A stretch of DNA of 64,000 bases from Bacteroidales bacterium (lineage in GTDB: Bacteria > Bacteroidota > Bacteroidia > Bacteroidales > Marinilabiliaceae), in contig SUWW01000002.1 of the NCBI GenBank assembly GCA_015061285.1, positions 91,852 to 155,851 on the forward strand, given 5' to 3'. Made by a program: the position numbers and the translations under genes. The notes below the pieces were generated by a model. The model was not told the origin of the DNA, searched no databases, and worked only from the letters and a program-made list of their open reading frames with translations. This document shows, piece after piece, positions 56,631-64,000 of the stretch (positions within the stretch are counted from its first letter, which is position 1; every line of letters begins with the position of its first letter).

Positions 56631-56684
56631 GTAGTCATCAATATAACAAAGCTTGCCAAGCGTAATGCAAGGCAAGCTTTTCAT
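56631..56684 (+). repeat. Right 54-bp direct repeat flanking CRISPR-Cas, with hairpin
   Basis: It matches 45481-45534 at 51 of 54 positions, and similarity stops abruptly on the right. AAAGCTTGCC (56648-56657) pairs with GGCAAGCTTT (56671-56680). It can serve as a bidirectional terminator for the array and for the minus-strand gene ending at 56704. Confidence 0.85.
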
Positions 56685-56703
56685 ATTATTTATTATTGAG
56701 TAC

Positions 56704-57219
56704 TTACATTTCGTCAATGATGTTTGGCAGAAACAACACTATCATGTGAAGTCCAAGTATAAGCAACATACGCGAATACATAAAGCTACGCATCTCCGAT
56801 TCGTCGCGGCATAAAAGGACAACGACGAACGAGGCTAAAACCAATAAGATTGTCGCAGATAATAGTATCGATGCGCCAGGGAAATGCAGCATATTGAAGA
56901 GTAGGCTTATGTATGCAAAAAACAAAGTGTAGGACATGATATTTACAGCAAATAATGTTTTTGCTGGTCTCTCTATGTCGGCTGCGTTTCTGAAGTTTTC
57001 GCTGACGGCATCTTTTGCTCCACAGCGAAGGCGAATGGCATCAAATAGTTCGGTATCTAAACCGAATGCTAAATAACGCGTCAGTGCATAATAAAATGTG
57101 CCAGTCGTAAATAAGACTGGGGTCATCAATATTGCAAGTCCGTGAAATCCGGCATTCAAACTATCAAGCAAAACAAGCACTAAAGATGCGAAGACAAGAA
57201 TTCTTTCTGCTTTTTTCAT
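56704..57219 (-). CDS. Small membrane protein of unknown function, paralogue of 42238-42765
   Basis: A 171-residue protein with four or five hydrophobic helices: about 7-25, 28-48, 88-108, 115-137 and 148-165. The charged stretch between helices 2 and 3 contains FDAIRLRCGAKDAVSENFRN. Family not recognised. Length, topology and several residues agree with the protein at 42238-42765, on the same strand across the CRISPR-Cas locus. It ends 20 bases from the right direct repeat. Confidence 0.65.
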   Translation of the reverse strand: MKKAERILVFASLVLVLLDSLNAGFHGLAILMTPVLFTTGTFYYALTRYLAFGLDTELFDAIRLRCGAKDAVSENFRNAADIERPAKTLFAVNIMSYTLFFAYISLLFNMLHFPGASILLSATILLVLASFVVVLLCRDESEMRSFMYSRMLLILGLHMIVLFLPNIIDEM

Positions 57220-57249
57220 AATATATAGTTGTTGTTTGGTTATAGTGCT

Positions 57250-58170
57250 TTAGCACATCTTGCGCAGTTCTGCGCCTGCAAATGCCACACGACGTTCGTT
57301 TGGTACAACATCAACCTCTACGCGGCCAACGTTTACTCCTCCCCAGCCCACTTGATTTATCAGCACTGGGCGACCTTCGAGGTTCGTTTCGAAAACTGGT
57401 GCTGGCAAAAACGTGTGTGAGTGTCCGCCAAGAATCAGGTCTATGCCCTTTGTTTGGCGAGCTAGTTTTCTGTCGTCCACTTGATTTCCCATTTCGAAGC
57501 CTATATGCGTAAGCGCTATTATGAGGTCGCAGCCTTGAGCGTGAAGCTCGTTAGCCATGCGTTGTGCCACCTCAATTGGCGAATTGTATATTGTGCCATC
57601 AACATTTTCTACGGCTATCAATCCGTCTATTTGTACGCCAAGACCAAAGACACCAATCTTAACACCTTTTCGCTCAAATATATGATATGGCTTTACGAGC
57701 GATTGCGCACGTTCGTTTTTGAAGTCATAGTTGCTATTTATGAAAGGAAAATTCGCTTCGGACATTCTGTCGCAAAGAAACGGAAGTCCGCGGTCGAACT
57801 CGTGATTGCCAATAGTTACAGCATCTACGCCCATCTTATTCATCAACTCAATTTCGAGTTTGCCATCGTAGAAATTGAAATATGGTGTGCCTTGAAACAT
57901 ATCACCACATTCAAACACCAAAGGTTCGCAACCTTCGGCGCGTACGCTATCGATGTATGCTTTGCGGCGAGAGTAGCCACCTAAGCCAGCGTGAAGTGCA
58001 TCGTTTTGTGGAAATGGTTCTATGTGGCTATGTACATCATTAGTATGCAGAATAACAATGCGACGGGCCGATTTGCCGTCATTCATAATCGAGTTAGCTT
58101 TCTCGATAGGATTGCAAGCGGTCAATAGCAATGCACCGCCCAGCTGTTTTAGAAATGTGCGACGATTCAT
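57250..58170 (-). CDS. 5'-nucleotidase, metallophosphoesterase half
   Basis: A 306-residue protein with a twin-arginine-like lipoprotein leader (MNRRTFLKQLGGALLLTACN). The calcineurin-like metallophosphatase domain has LHTNDVHSHIEP, GDMFQGTPYF, GNHEFDRG and LGGHSHTF, all UshA metal and catalytic motifs. It should remove phosphate from periplasmic nucleotides. It lacks the substrate-binding C-terminal domain, which is encoded by the gene immediately upstream with a four-base overlap. Confidence 0.9.
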   Translation of the reverse strand: MNRRTFLKQLGGALLLTACNPIEKANSIMNDGKSARRIVILHTNDVHSHIEPFPQNDALHAGLGGYSRRKAYIDSVRAEGCEPLVFECGDMFQGTPYFNFYDGKLEIELMNKMGVDAVTIGNHEFDRGLPFLCDRMSEANFPFINSNYDFKNERAQSLVKPYHIFERKGVKIGVFGLGVQIDGLIAVENVDGTIYNSPIEVAQRMANELHAQGCDLIIALTHIGFEMGNQVDDRKLARQTKGIDLILGGHSHTFLPAPVFETNLEGRPVLINQVGWGGVNVGRVEVDVVPNERRVAFAGAELRKMC

Positions 58171-58940
58171 TTGCGTAATTTTTTAGAATCAACGGTTATG
58201 CGAATATCGTTAGGTGGTGTAAGATGTCGACCTTTTGCGGTGTATTCTGTTGATATATAGTCGGTAAATACTTCGCGCATAAAATTATTGGCAGTATATC
58301 TTTTCAACGTTTTAGTGAAGTTGAACTTATCTCCACCGTTGGCAAGATAATCTACTGTAGCAAAGGTGTATATGCGTGACGTATCTATTGGCAGTCCACC
58401 AATTTTTACATCCATAAGTACGCTATCGGCAGATATGGTCAATGTAGCCCCCGAAAGTGCCTCACCGCCACGTTCAGCAACATGCTCAAAGATTTTGCAC
58501 AGATCGTTTCCGCGCATTTGAAGAATGACGGGAACATTGTCGAAGGGCGATATTTCGTACATATTATGAATCTTCACTTCGCCTGAGTTCATTGTGGTGC
58601 GTATGCCACCTATATTATGAAGCGAAAATTCAGGCTTAGGTAGTTTTTTCTGTGCAGCATATTTACGCATTTGGTGTAGCAACGCATCGGCAAAGAGGCG
58701 CGTGAGCGGTGTTTCAGGTCGGTAGACGTCCATTGCAGAGTCGCAATAGCCAATGGTTTGCTCAAGTTTCATGTTGAGTGTGTCGCGATATATTTTTATT
58801 ATGCTATCGAACTCGCAATCGGTCGTGCGAGTTGAATCCATACAGACGCTCCACGCTTCTGGCAGTTGCGGCTGTCTTGTGGTGCAACTTGCTAATGTTG
58901 TGGTTATTAGTAGTAATATGTATAACTTAAGTGTTTTCAC
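58167..58940 (-). CDS. 5'-nucleotidase C-terminal domain lipoprotein
   Basis: A 257-residue lipoprotein (signal ending TTLASCTTRQ). Its main part is the 5_nucleotid_C fold: LTRLFADALLHQMRKYA near 80, SLHNIGGIRTTMNSGEVK near 105 and YTFATVDYLANGGDKF near 190. This is the half that binds the nucleoside in UshA-type enzymes. Here it is a separate gene before the metallophosphatase gene, so the domain order is inverted in the operon. The two products probably work together at the membrane. Confidence 0.88.
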   Translation of the reverse strand: MKTLKLYILLLITTTLASCTTRQPQLPEAWSVCMDSTRTTDCEFDSIIKIYRDTLNMKLEQTIGYCDSAMDVYRPETPLTRLFADALLHQMRKYAAQKKLPKPEFSLHNIGGIRTTMNSGEVKIHNMYEISPFDNVPVILQMRGNDLCKIFEHVAERGGEALSGATLTISADSVLMDVKIGGLPIDTSRIYTFATVDYLANGGDKFNFTKTLKRYTANNFMREVFTDYISTEYTAKGRHLTPPNDIRITVDSKKLRK

Positions 58941-58944
58941 TTTT

Positions 58945-59595
58945 TTATTGTTTTAGCGATTTCAGTTCGGCTATGCGAGCTTTTGGGTCTTTATCTCCAA
59001 ACACATAACTACCAGCAACCATAGCCGTAGCACCTGCTTGTGCAGCAAGAGGGGCGGTGTTGTTGTCTACTCCGCCGTCTATTTCGATGATGGTATTGAG
59101 GTGTCGCTCGTCAATCATCTTGCGAAGACGACGAATCTTATCGTATGTGTTATGTATGAATTTTTGGCCACCAAAGCCAGGATTTACCGACATTAGCAGC
59201 ACCATATCTACATCGGGCAAGATCTCTTCGAGCACCGACACCGGCGTGTGTGGATTGAGCGTAACAGCAGGACGCATACCAGCATCGCGGATTTGTTGAA
59301 TGGTGCGATGCAGATGTGTGCATGCTTCGTAGTGCACGTTGAGTATGTCAGCTCCAAGGTCGCGAAACATACTTATGTATCTTTGTGGGTCGACTATCAT
59401 GAGATGAACATCTAAAGGTTTGCGAGCTACCTTTTTTATTGATTTTATTACGGGAGAACCAAACGAAATGTTTGGCACGAATACACCGTCCATAACATCA
59501 ACGTGAAACCAATCTGCGTTGCTATCGTTAACCATTTCACATTGTTCGCCTAAACGAGCAAAATCTGCTGCTAACAACGATGGAGAAACAATCAT
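58945..59595 (-). CDS. rpe: Ribulose-phosphate 3-epimerase
   Basis: A 216-residue TIM barrel: SPSLLAADFARLGEQ at the start, HVDVMDGVFVPNISFG near 32, VHLMIVDP near 64, MSVNPGFGGQKFI near 135 and EIDGGVD near 173. It interconverts ribulose-5-phosphate and xylulose-5-phosphate in the pentose phosphate pathway. Normal length. It precedes the nucleotidase pair by four bases, so all three may share a transcript. Confidence 0.95.
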   Translation of the reverse strand: MIVSPSLLAADFARLGEQCEMVNDSNADWFHVDVMDGVFVPNISFGSPVIKSIKKVARKPLDVHLMIVDPQRYISMFRDLGADILNVHYEACTHLHRTIQQIRDAGMRPAVTLNPHTPVSVLEEILPDVDMVLLMSVNPGFGGQKFIHNTYDKIRRLRKMIDERHLNTIIEIDGGVDNNTAPLAAQAGATAMVAGSYVFGDKDPKARIAELKSLKQ

Positions 59596-59676
59596 TTTTT
59601 TATAGTAAAGTCTGTTTTGTAGTTCCTTTTGCTTCTACGTATATGGCTAAGTAGAAGTTACATATATATAAGCCAA

Positions 59677-60291
59677 CTATTCGATAAGTTCGCCAATGCC
59701 TTGACGAATTATTTCGTAGGTGTTTCCGTTTGTGCAATCCACCACAGTAGAACCTTCGTTGCCGCCAATTCCGCCATCAATAACAATGTCGGCAATGTGG
59801 CTTAGCTCGTTGGCAATATCAATAGGGTCGGTGATATATTTAGAGCCGTCGAGTGTTTTTACAGAGGCCGAGAGCACAGGGTTGCCAAGTTCGCGCACAA
59901 TTTCGCTAATGATTTTGTTGTCAGGAATACGTACGCCAACGGTACGCTTTTTTGTGCGGAAAATCTTGGGAATGTTGCTATTAGCTTCAAGAATGAAGGT
60001 GAATGGTCCTGGCAAATTTCTCTTCATCAAGCGGAAGATGGAGTTGTCGATAGGGCGTACATAGTCGGCAATCTGGCTCATGTCGTAGCAGACCATTGAG
60101 AGATTGGTTTTGCGAAGGTTAATATCCTTGTAGCGAATGATGGTCTCGATGGCTTGTTGATTAGTAATGTCGCAACCGATACCGTACACAGTATCAGTAG
60201 GATAGACAACAATGCCACCACGACGCAGACATTCTACAACTTTAGAAACGCCTCGTTCATCTGGATTCTGTGGATGTATTACTAATAGCAT
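59677..60291 (-). CDS. L-threonylcarbamoyladenylate synthase (Sua5/YrdC family)
   Basis: A 204-residue YrdC-domain protein: GGIVVYPTDTVYGIGCD near residue 30, KTNLSMVCYDMSQIADYVRP near 62, GPFTFILEA near 95, and VGVRIPDN near 118. It makes threonylcarbamoyl-AMP for the t6A modification of tRNA. No Sua5 extension is present. A TAATTTTG -7 element ends only four bases before the ATG, suggesting a leaderless message. Confidence 0.9.
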   Translation of the reverse strand: MLLVIHPQNPDERGVSKVVECLRRGGIVVYPTDTVYGIGCDITNQQAIETIIRYKDINLRKTNLSMVCYDMSQIADYVRPIDNSIFRLMKRNLPGPFTFILEANSNIPKIFRTKKRTVGVRIPDNKIISEIVRELGNPVLSASVKTLDGSKYITDPIDIANELSHIADIVIDGGIGGNEGSTVVDCTNGNTYEIIRQGIGELIE

Positions 60292-60295
60292 GTCG

Positions 60296-60333
60296 CAAAA
60301 TTACCTCGAATTGAAGTAAAAAAAGTACTTTTG
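60296..60333. promoter_or_regulatory. Closely spaced divergent promoter elements
   Basis: On the minus strand TAATTTTG (60303-60296) serves the YrdC-family gene. On the plus strand TACTTTTG (60326-60333) serves the 104-residue gene at 60363. The two -7 elements are only 22 bases apart, so each one's -33 region lies over the other's -7. Confidence 0.5.
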
Positions 60334-60362
60334 TAGCTGAATTTTATAATAGTAATATAAAT

Positions 60363-60677
60363 ATGGCAAATCTACGTACACTCAAAAGAAACATTTCTCT
60401 CTCAGCAGATGATTTGATTTCTACCATTTGTATCAAAAGTTCGCTCAACGACAACAAATTTGAGAAAGCTTCTGAACTTATAGTTGAAGTTGCCGCTTTC
60501 AAAGCAGAATATTTGTCGAAAGTTTCGTCTATCGACATTGAAAAACCAGCTTCTAAAAAACGTACTAAAGAGAATATGGCTCAATACACAAAGAGTGTAA
60601 AAGCTTATTACTCAAAACTCAAAGAAGATTATACGACAAAATTCAATGAGTTTATCGATAAGATTACTAAACTCTAA
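60363..60677 (+). CDS. Small lysine-rich protein of unknown function
   Basis: A 104-residue, mostly helical, lysine- and serine-rich protein without signal peptide or membrane segment. The middle (KPASKKRTKENMAQYTKSVK) is strongly basic. It has its own -7 element and a terminator, and the frame is clean, so it is very likely a real gene. I do not recognise a family. Nucleic-acid binding is possible from composition only. Confidence 0.7.
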   Translation: MANLRTLKRNISLSADDLISTICIKSSLNDNKFEKASELIVEVAAFKAEYLSKVSSIDIEKPASKKRTKENMAQYTKSVKAYYSKLKEDYTTKFNEFIDKITKL

Positions 60678-60705
60678 GTTTGAGTCGTAAATCGCAGCAT
60701 CATTA

Positions 60706-60745
60706 AGCGACAAGGCACATGAAAAAAGTTGTCTTGTCGTTTTTT
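60706..60745 (+). terminator. Intrinsic terminator after the small lysine-rich gene
   Basis: CGACAAG (60708-60714) pairs with CTTGTCG (60733-60739) and runs into TTTTTT. It lies about 30 bases past the stop. Confidence 0.8.
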
Positions 60746-60903
60746 GTTCAGCAATGCGGATTTTCCTATTTATCAACGAATTGAACTAATGAAAACGAAG
60801 TGCTTGAAATTCGTTCAATTGGTAGACGTCCAAACTATTACGAATGAAACGAATTAGGTTTGTATAAATTCGTTCAATTAGGTGATAATCAACAATATTC
60901 AAA

Positions 60904-62985
60904 ATGAAAATATATCCAGCACTTATAATGGCAATAGCATTGACAAGTTGTCAGCAAAATCAGAAACAGACTTCGTCGGCAGAGTATTATGGCTTTGTAA
61001 AAGAGCCAGTTGCCGATTCGCCTCTCACGCCCGAAAAACTTTGGAGCATGGGGCGTATAGGCAGTGTTAGTGTTGCGCCCGATGGCAGCAAGGTGGTCTT
61101 CTCGGTGGCATTTACCGACATCAAAGCCAACAAGTCGCAAGCCGATATTTACATTGTAGATAAAGATGGCAGCAATGGTCGCCGCCTCACCGATACCAAC
61201 ATCTCGGAGTCGGAAGTGGCATTCACGCCCGATGGCAAACACATAAGTTTCGTGGCCGCAGCCAACGGCAGTCACCAACTTTTCGAAATAGATATTGATG
61301 GCACAAATCGTCGCCAAGTATCTAATGTAGAAGGTGGTATCGAAGGCTATATATACGCGCCCGACATGAGTAAAGTGCTGTACGTCAATAGGGTAGAACT
61401 CGATGAAAAGCTTACTGATATTTATCCTGATCTTCCGCTTGCCAATGCTCGCCTCGAGACAGATCTTATGTATCGTCATTGGAACGATTGGTCGGATGGT
61501 AAATACAATCACATTTTTGTAGCTAAATATGAAAATGGAAAACTGTCTGATGCTAAGGATATTATGAGCGGCGAAAAATACCATTCACCTCTAATGCCTA
61601 TGGGTGGTATGGAGCAAATTACTTGGTCGCCCGATGGAAAACAGATTGCATACACATGCAAGAAACTTACTGGTAAAGCAGCAGCAGAGAGCACCAATTC
61701 TAATATATACATATATAATACCGAAAATGGTGAAACGTCTTGTGTGTCAGTAGATAATAAAGGTTATGATATGAATCCTCAATTTTCTGCTGATGGCAAA
61801 ACTCTCTATTGGCAAAGTATGGAGCACGATGGATATGAATCGGATAAAAATCGCCTTGTTAGCTACGATTTTGCTTCACGTCAAACCACAGATCTCACTG
61901 CAAACTACGACAACGATGTGAATAGTTTTGCAATAGATAAATCGAGTGGCAATATCTGGTTCTGCTCTAATCATCACGGTTGCGACGAGATCTTTAGCCT
62001 CGACGTAAATACCAAAGAGATTAAGCAATTGACCACAGAGACTTGCGATTTCACTTCGGTAGCTGATGCTGGCGACATACTTATAGCTACAAGCATGAGT
62101 ATGAACCACCCAACCGAAATTTATCGTGTGGATAAGACGGCAGGAATAAGCGAAAACATAAGTAAAATTAATGACCCAATACTCGCGCACACCCCAATGG
62201 GCAAGGTGGAAGAACGTTGGATGGAGACCACAAATGGCGAGCAGATGCACGTGTGGGTTGTTTTTCCTCCCGATTTCGATGCTAACAAGAAATATCCTGC
62301 GCTTCTCTTCTGCGAAGGTGGACCGCAAAACACAGTGAGCCAATTCTGGAGCTTGCGTTGGAATTTGCAACTAATGGCGGCTAATGGCTACATTGTTGTT
62401 GCGCCAAACCGTCACGGACTTCCAGGGTTTGGTCGTGCATGGTGCGACCAGATAGCTGGTGACTACGGCGGACAGAATATGCAAGACTACTTTACGGCTA
62501 TCGACAACGTAGCCAAAGAACCATACGTAGATGCTGACCGCCTTGGTGCTGTGGGCGCAAGCTACGGAGGATTCTCGGTTTATTGGCTTGCCGGACATCA
62601 TCAGAAACGCTTCAAAGCTTTCATTGCTCATTGCGGAATTTTCAATTTAGAGACTCAGTATCCCACAACGGAGGAGATTTTCTTTGTAAATCACGACCTT
62701 GGTGGTGCACCATGGGTAGATAATGATATGACGCGCCGCTCTTATGCAGCCTCGCCGCATCTATTTGTGAAAGAGTGGGATACGCCTATTATGGTTATAC
62801 ATGGAGAGAAAGATTTCCGCATACCATATACGCAAGGAATGGCAGCATTCAATGCAGCTGTGCTTCGTGGAGTGCCCGCCGAATTCCTCTATTTCCCCGA
62901 AGAATGTCACTGGGTTCAACAACCTCAAAACAGCATACTCTGGCACAGATTATTCTACCGCTGGTTGGATAAGTATTTGAAATAA
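60904..62985 (+). CDS. S9-family peptidase (prolyl oligopeptidase type), lipoprotein
   Basis: A 693-residue protein with a short lipoprotein signal (MKIYPALIMAIALTSC, lipid-modified Cys16). A beta-propeller with TolB-like blades occupies about 40-420 (for example ITWSPDGKQIAYTCKK). The alpha/beta hydrolase domain (about 430-693) has Ser553 in GASYGGF, Asp637 in HGEKDFRIP and His669 in EECHWVQ. It is close to the dipeptidyl aminopeptidases (DPP IV/DPP5 type) that release dipeptides from proteins in Bacteroidales. Which dipeptide it prefers is not readable. Confidence 0.93.
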   Translation: MKIYPALIMAIALTSCQQNQKQTSSAEYYGFVKEPVADSPLTPEKLWSMGRIGSVSVAPDGSKVVFSVAFTDIKANKSQADIYIVDKDGSNGRRLTDTNISESEVAFTPDGKHISFVAAANGSHQLFEIDIDGTNRRQVSNVEGGIEGYIYAPDMSKVLYVNRVELDEKLTDIYPDLPLANARLETDLMYRHWNDWSDGKYNHIFVAKYENGKLSDAKDIMSGEKYHSPLMPMGGMEQITWSPDGKQIAYTCKKLTGKAAAESTNSNIYIYNTENGETSCVSVDNKGYDMNPQFSADGKTLYWQSMEHDGYESDKNRLVSYDFASRQTTDLTANYDNDVNSFAIDKSSGNIWFCSNHHGCDEIFSLDVNTKEIKQLTTETCDFTSVADAGDILIATSMSMNHPTEIYRVDKTAGISENISKINDPILAHTPMGKVEERWMETTNGEQMHVWVVFPPDFDANKKYPALLFCEGGPQNTVSQFWSLRWNLQLMAANGYIVVAPNRHGLPGFGRAWCDQIAGDYGGQNMQDYFTAIDNVAKEPYVDADRLGAVGASYGGFSVYWLAGHHQKRFKAFIAHCGIFNLETQYPTTEEIFFVNHDLGGAPWVDNDMTRRSYAASPHLFVKEWDTPIMVIHGEKDFRIPYTQGMAAFNAAVLRGVPAEFLYFPEECHWVQQPQNSILWHRLFYRWLDKYLK

Positions 62986-62998
62986 AGATTTCTTGTAA

Positions 62999-63028
62999 GG
63001 AAAGGGGCGCTTCGGTGCTCCTTTTCTA
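62999..63028 (+). terminator. Terminator after the S9 peptidase gene
   Basis: GGAAAGGGGCGC pairs with GTGCTCCTTTTC across a TTCG loop with wobble and one mismatch. No long T-run follows. It lies 14 bases past the stop. Confidence 0.65.
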
Positions 63029-63174
63029 TTTTGGGACAGATACAACAATTCGAAACTATATATGCTACACAATAACGATGTTATTTTTATACATTTGTAA
63101 TGTTTAATGCTCCAATGGCATTAGACGCTACATATTGAAAGGCGTTGTTCGCGCTTTGTTTTTTGTATTCTTGA

Positions 63175-63387
63175 AACTACCACTTTCAAATCCAACATGG
63201 TTTACAGCACAAAATAAAATACTATGAACCGGAGCATGAATGGCGTATAGTTGCGTATACGAGGAATGAGGCTCACTATAGATTTAGATATTTAGAAGGC
63301 TTTATTATACCATATGTGATGATAGAATTACCCTTGGATGCCTTAATTGAGGTGAAACGTAGGACCTTGTATCTCGATAAAAGATAG
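63175..63387 (+). pseudogene. Probable remnant of a DUF2971-family gene
   Basis: In the 512-bp gap before the last gene, one frame stays open for 70 codons from just after a stop at 63172 but has no suitable start. It includes KIKYYEPEHEWRIVAYT and later FIIPYVMIELPLDALIEV, a pattern like the C-terminal part of DUF2971 proteins (Glu-Trp-Arg motif). The N-terminal part is missing. The match is by eye, so the assignment is tentative. Confidence 0.4.
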
Positions 63388-63497
63388 ACAAATAATCCTT
63401 GACAGTGTTGGTAAATGTTCAATAAAAATAGAATTATCAAAATCTAACATTCCTTATAGACCATTGAATAAATATGAATAACCAAAATGATAATGTT

Positions 63498-64000
63498 ATG
63501 AAAATAAAAATGTTAATATCAGTATTTTGCTTGTGCTCTTTATCTGCTTGTACTACAGAAAAATATCTATTTTCAATTGAAGAAAATAATGGTAAATATG
63601 GGTATATAAACATAGATGGAAATGTCATTATAACTCCGCAATTTGATTATGCTGAAAGCTTTTCAGAAGGACTCGCCCTCGTGAAAGTCGATGAAAAATG
63701 TGGCTTTATAGACAAAAAAGGAACAATCGTCATAACTCCGCAATTTGATTATTGGGGGACTGCAAGCTTTTCAGAAGGATTTGCCCGTGTGACAGTCGAT
63801 GGAAAATGTGGCTTTATAGACAAAAAAGGAACAATCGTCATAACTCCGCAATTTGATTATTGGGGGACTGCAAGCTTTTCAGAAGGACTCGCCTGTGTGA
63901 AAGTCGATGGAAAATGTGGCTTTATAGACAAAAAAGGAACAATAGTCATAACTCCGCAATTTGATTATGCAGAAAGCTTTTCAGAAGGACTCGCCCTTGT
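63498..64000 (+). CDS. WG-repeat lipoprotein (3' truncated by window edge)
   Basis: The frame starts at ATG 63498 and is open to the end of the window (at least 167 residues). A lipoprotein signal (MKIKMLISVFCLCSLSAC) is followed by tandem WG-type repeats of 36 residues: CGFIDKKGTIVITPQFDY, then SFSEGxAxVxVDxK. The repeats are nearly identical in DNA as well, with a 108-base period (TGTGGC at 63699, 63807 and 63915). WG repeats form beta-rich surface proteins with little known function. Total length is unknown. Confidence 0.85.
   Translation, partial: MKIKMLISVFCLCSLSACTTEKYLFSIEENNGKYGYINIDGNVIITPQFDYAESFSEGLALVKVDEKCGFIDKKGTIVITPQFDYWGTASFSEGFARVTVDGKCGFIDKKGTIVITPQFDYWGTASFSEGLACVKVDGKCGFIDKKGTIVITPQFDYAESFSEGLAL

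Overview
The window is a piece of a Bacteroidales chromosome. The clues are a hybrid two-component regulator tail, a complete Bat operon, a gene carrying the gliding-motility/T9SS type B sorting domain, a sodium-pumping methylmalonyl-CoA decarboxylase cluster, and promoter-like elements of the Bacteroidetes type (TAnnTTTG at -7). Genus cannot be fixed from what is visible. The window opens inside one gene and closes inside another. No rRNA, tRNA, insertion sequence or prophage was recognised.

Layout. 1-8 kb: regulator tail, PgpH-like 7TM-HD phosphodiesterase, an exported protein of unknown function, a 0.6 kb field of about 42-bp tandem repeats, MntP manganese exporter, C69 dipeptidase and an esterase. 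8-16.4 kb (minus): MoxR ATPase, DUF58, a membrane protein, BatA, BatB, BatC, BatD and BatE in one tight operon ending in a hairpin terminator. 16.8-28.3 kb: SPOR lipoprotein, YhcH-like protein, an M16 protease pair, SLC13 transporter, amidase, yicC-gmk-nadD, RDD protein, Der GTPase and a rhodanese lipoprotein. 28.4-32.5 kb: the decarboxylase cluster (carboxyltransferase, LTD-OadG gamma subunit, biotin carrier, beta subunit) ending in a clear terminator. 32.6-42.2 kb: ClC channel, IMP dehydrogenase, sirtuin, NifX-like protein, T9SS-type protein, RelA/SpoT and Tgt.

42.2-57.2 kb is the accessory part. Two related small membrane-protein genes bracket it. Inside are an acyltransferase, a 32-bp-period repeat array that runs into the start codon of a DUF4143 ATPase, and a complete type I-C CRISPR-Cas locus: cas3, cas5c, cas8c (with a probable internal cas11c), cas7c, a RhuM-family gene, cas4, cas1, cas2, a leader and 34 repeats with 33 spacers. 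The Cas locus is flanked by 54-bp near-identical direct repeats 11,150 bp apart, each holding a hairpin. The array has a duplicated three-spacer block, two different spacers sharing a 20-nt core, and a terminal repeat whose stem has changed sequence while keeping its pairing.

57.2-64 kb: a 5'-nucleotidase split into two genes, ribulose-phosphate epimerase, threonylcarbamoyl-AMP synthase, a small lysine-rich protein, an S9 peptidase lipoprotein, a probable DUF2971 gene remnant and the start of a WG-repeat lipoprotein.

The strongest candidates for something undescribed are the RhuM gene embedded in the cas operon, the direct repeats around the CRISPR-Cas module, and the 32-bp repeat array upstream of the DUF4143 ATPase.
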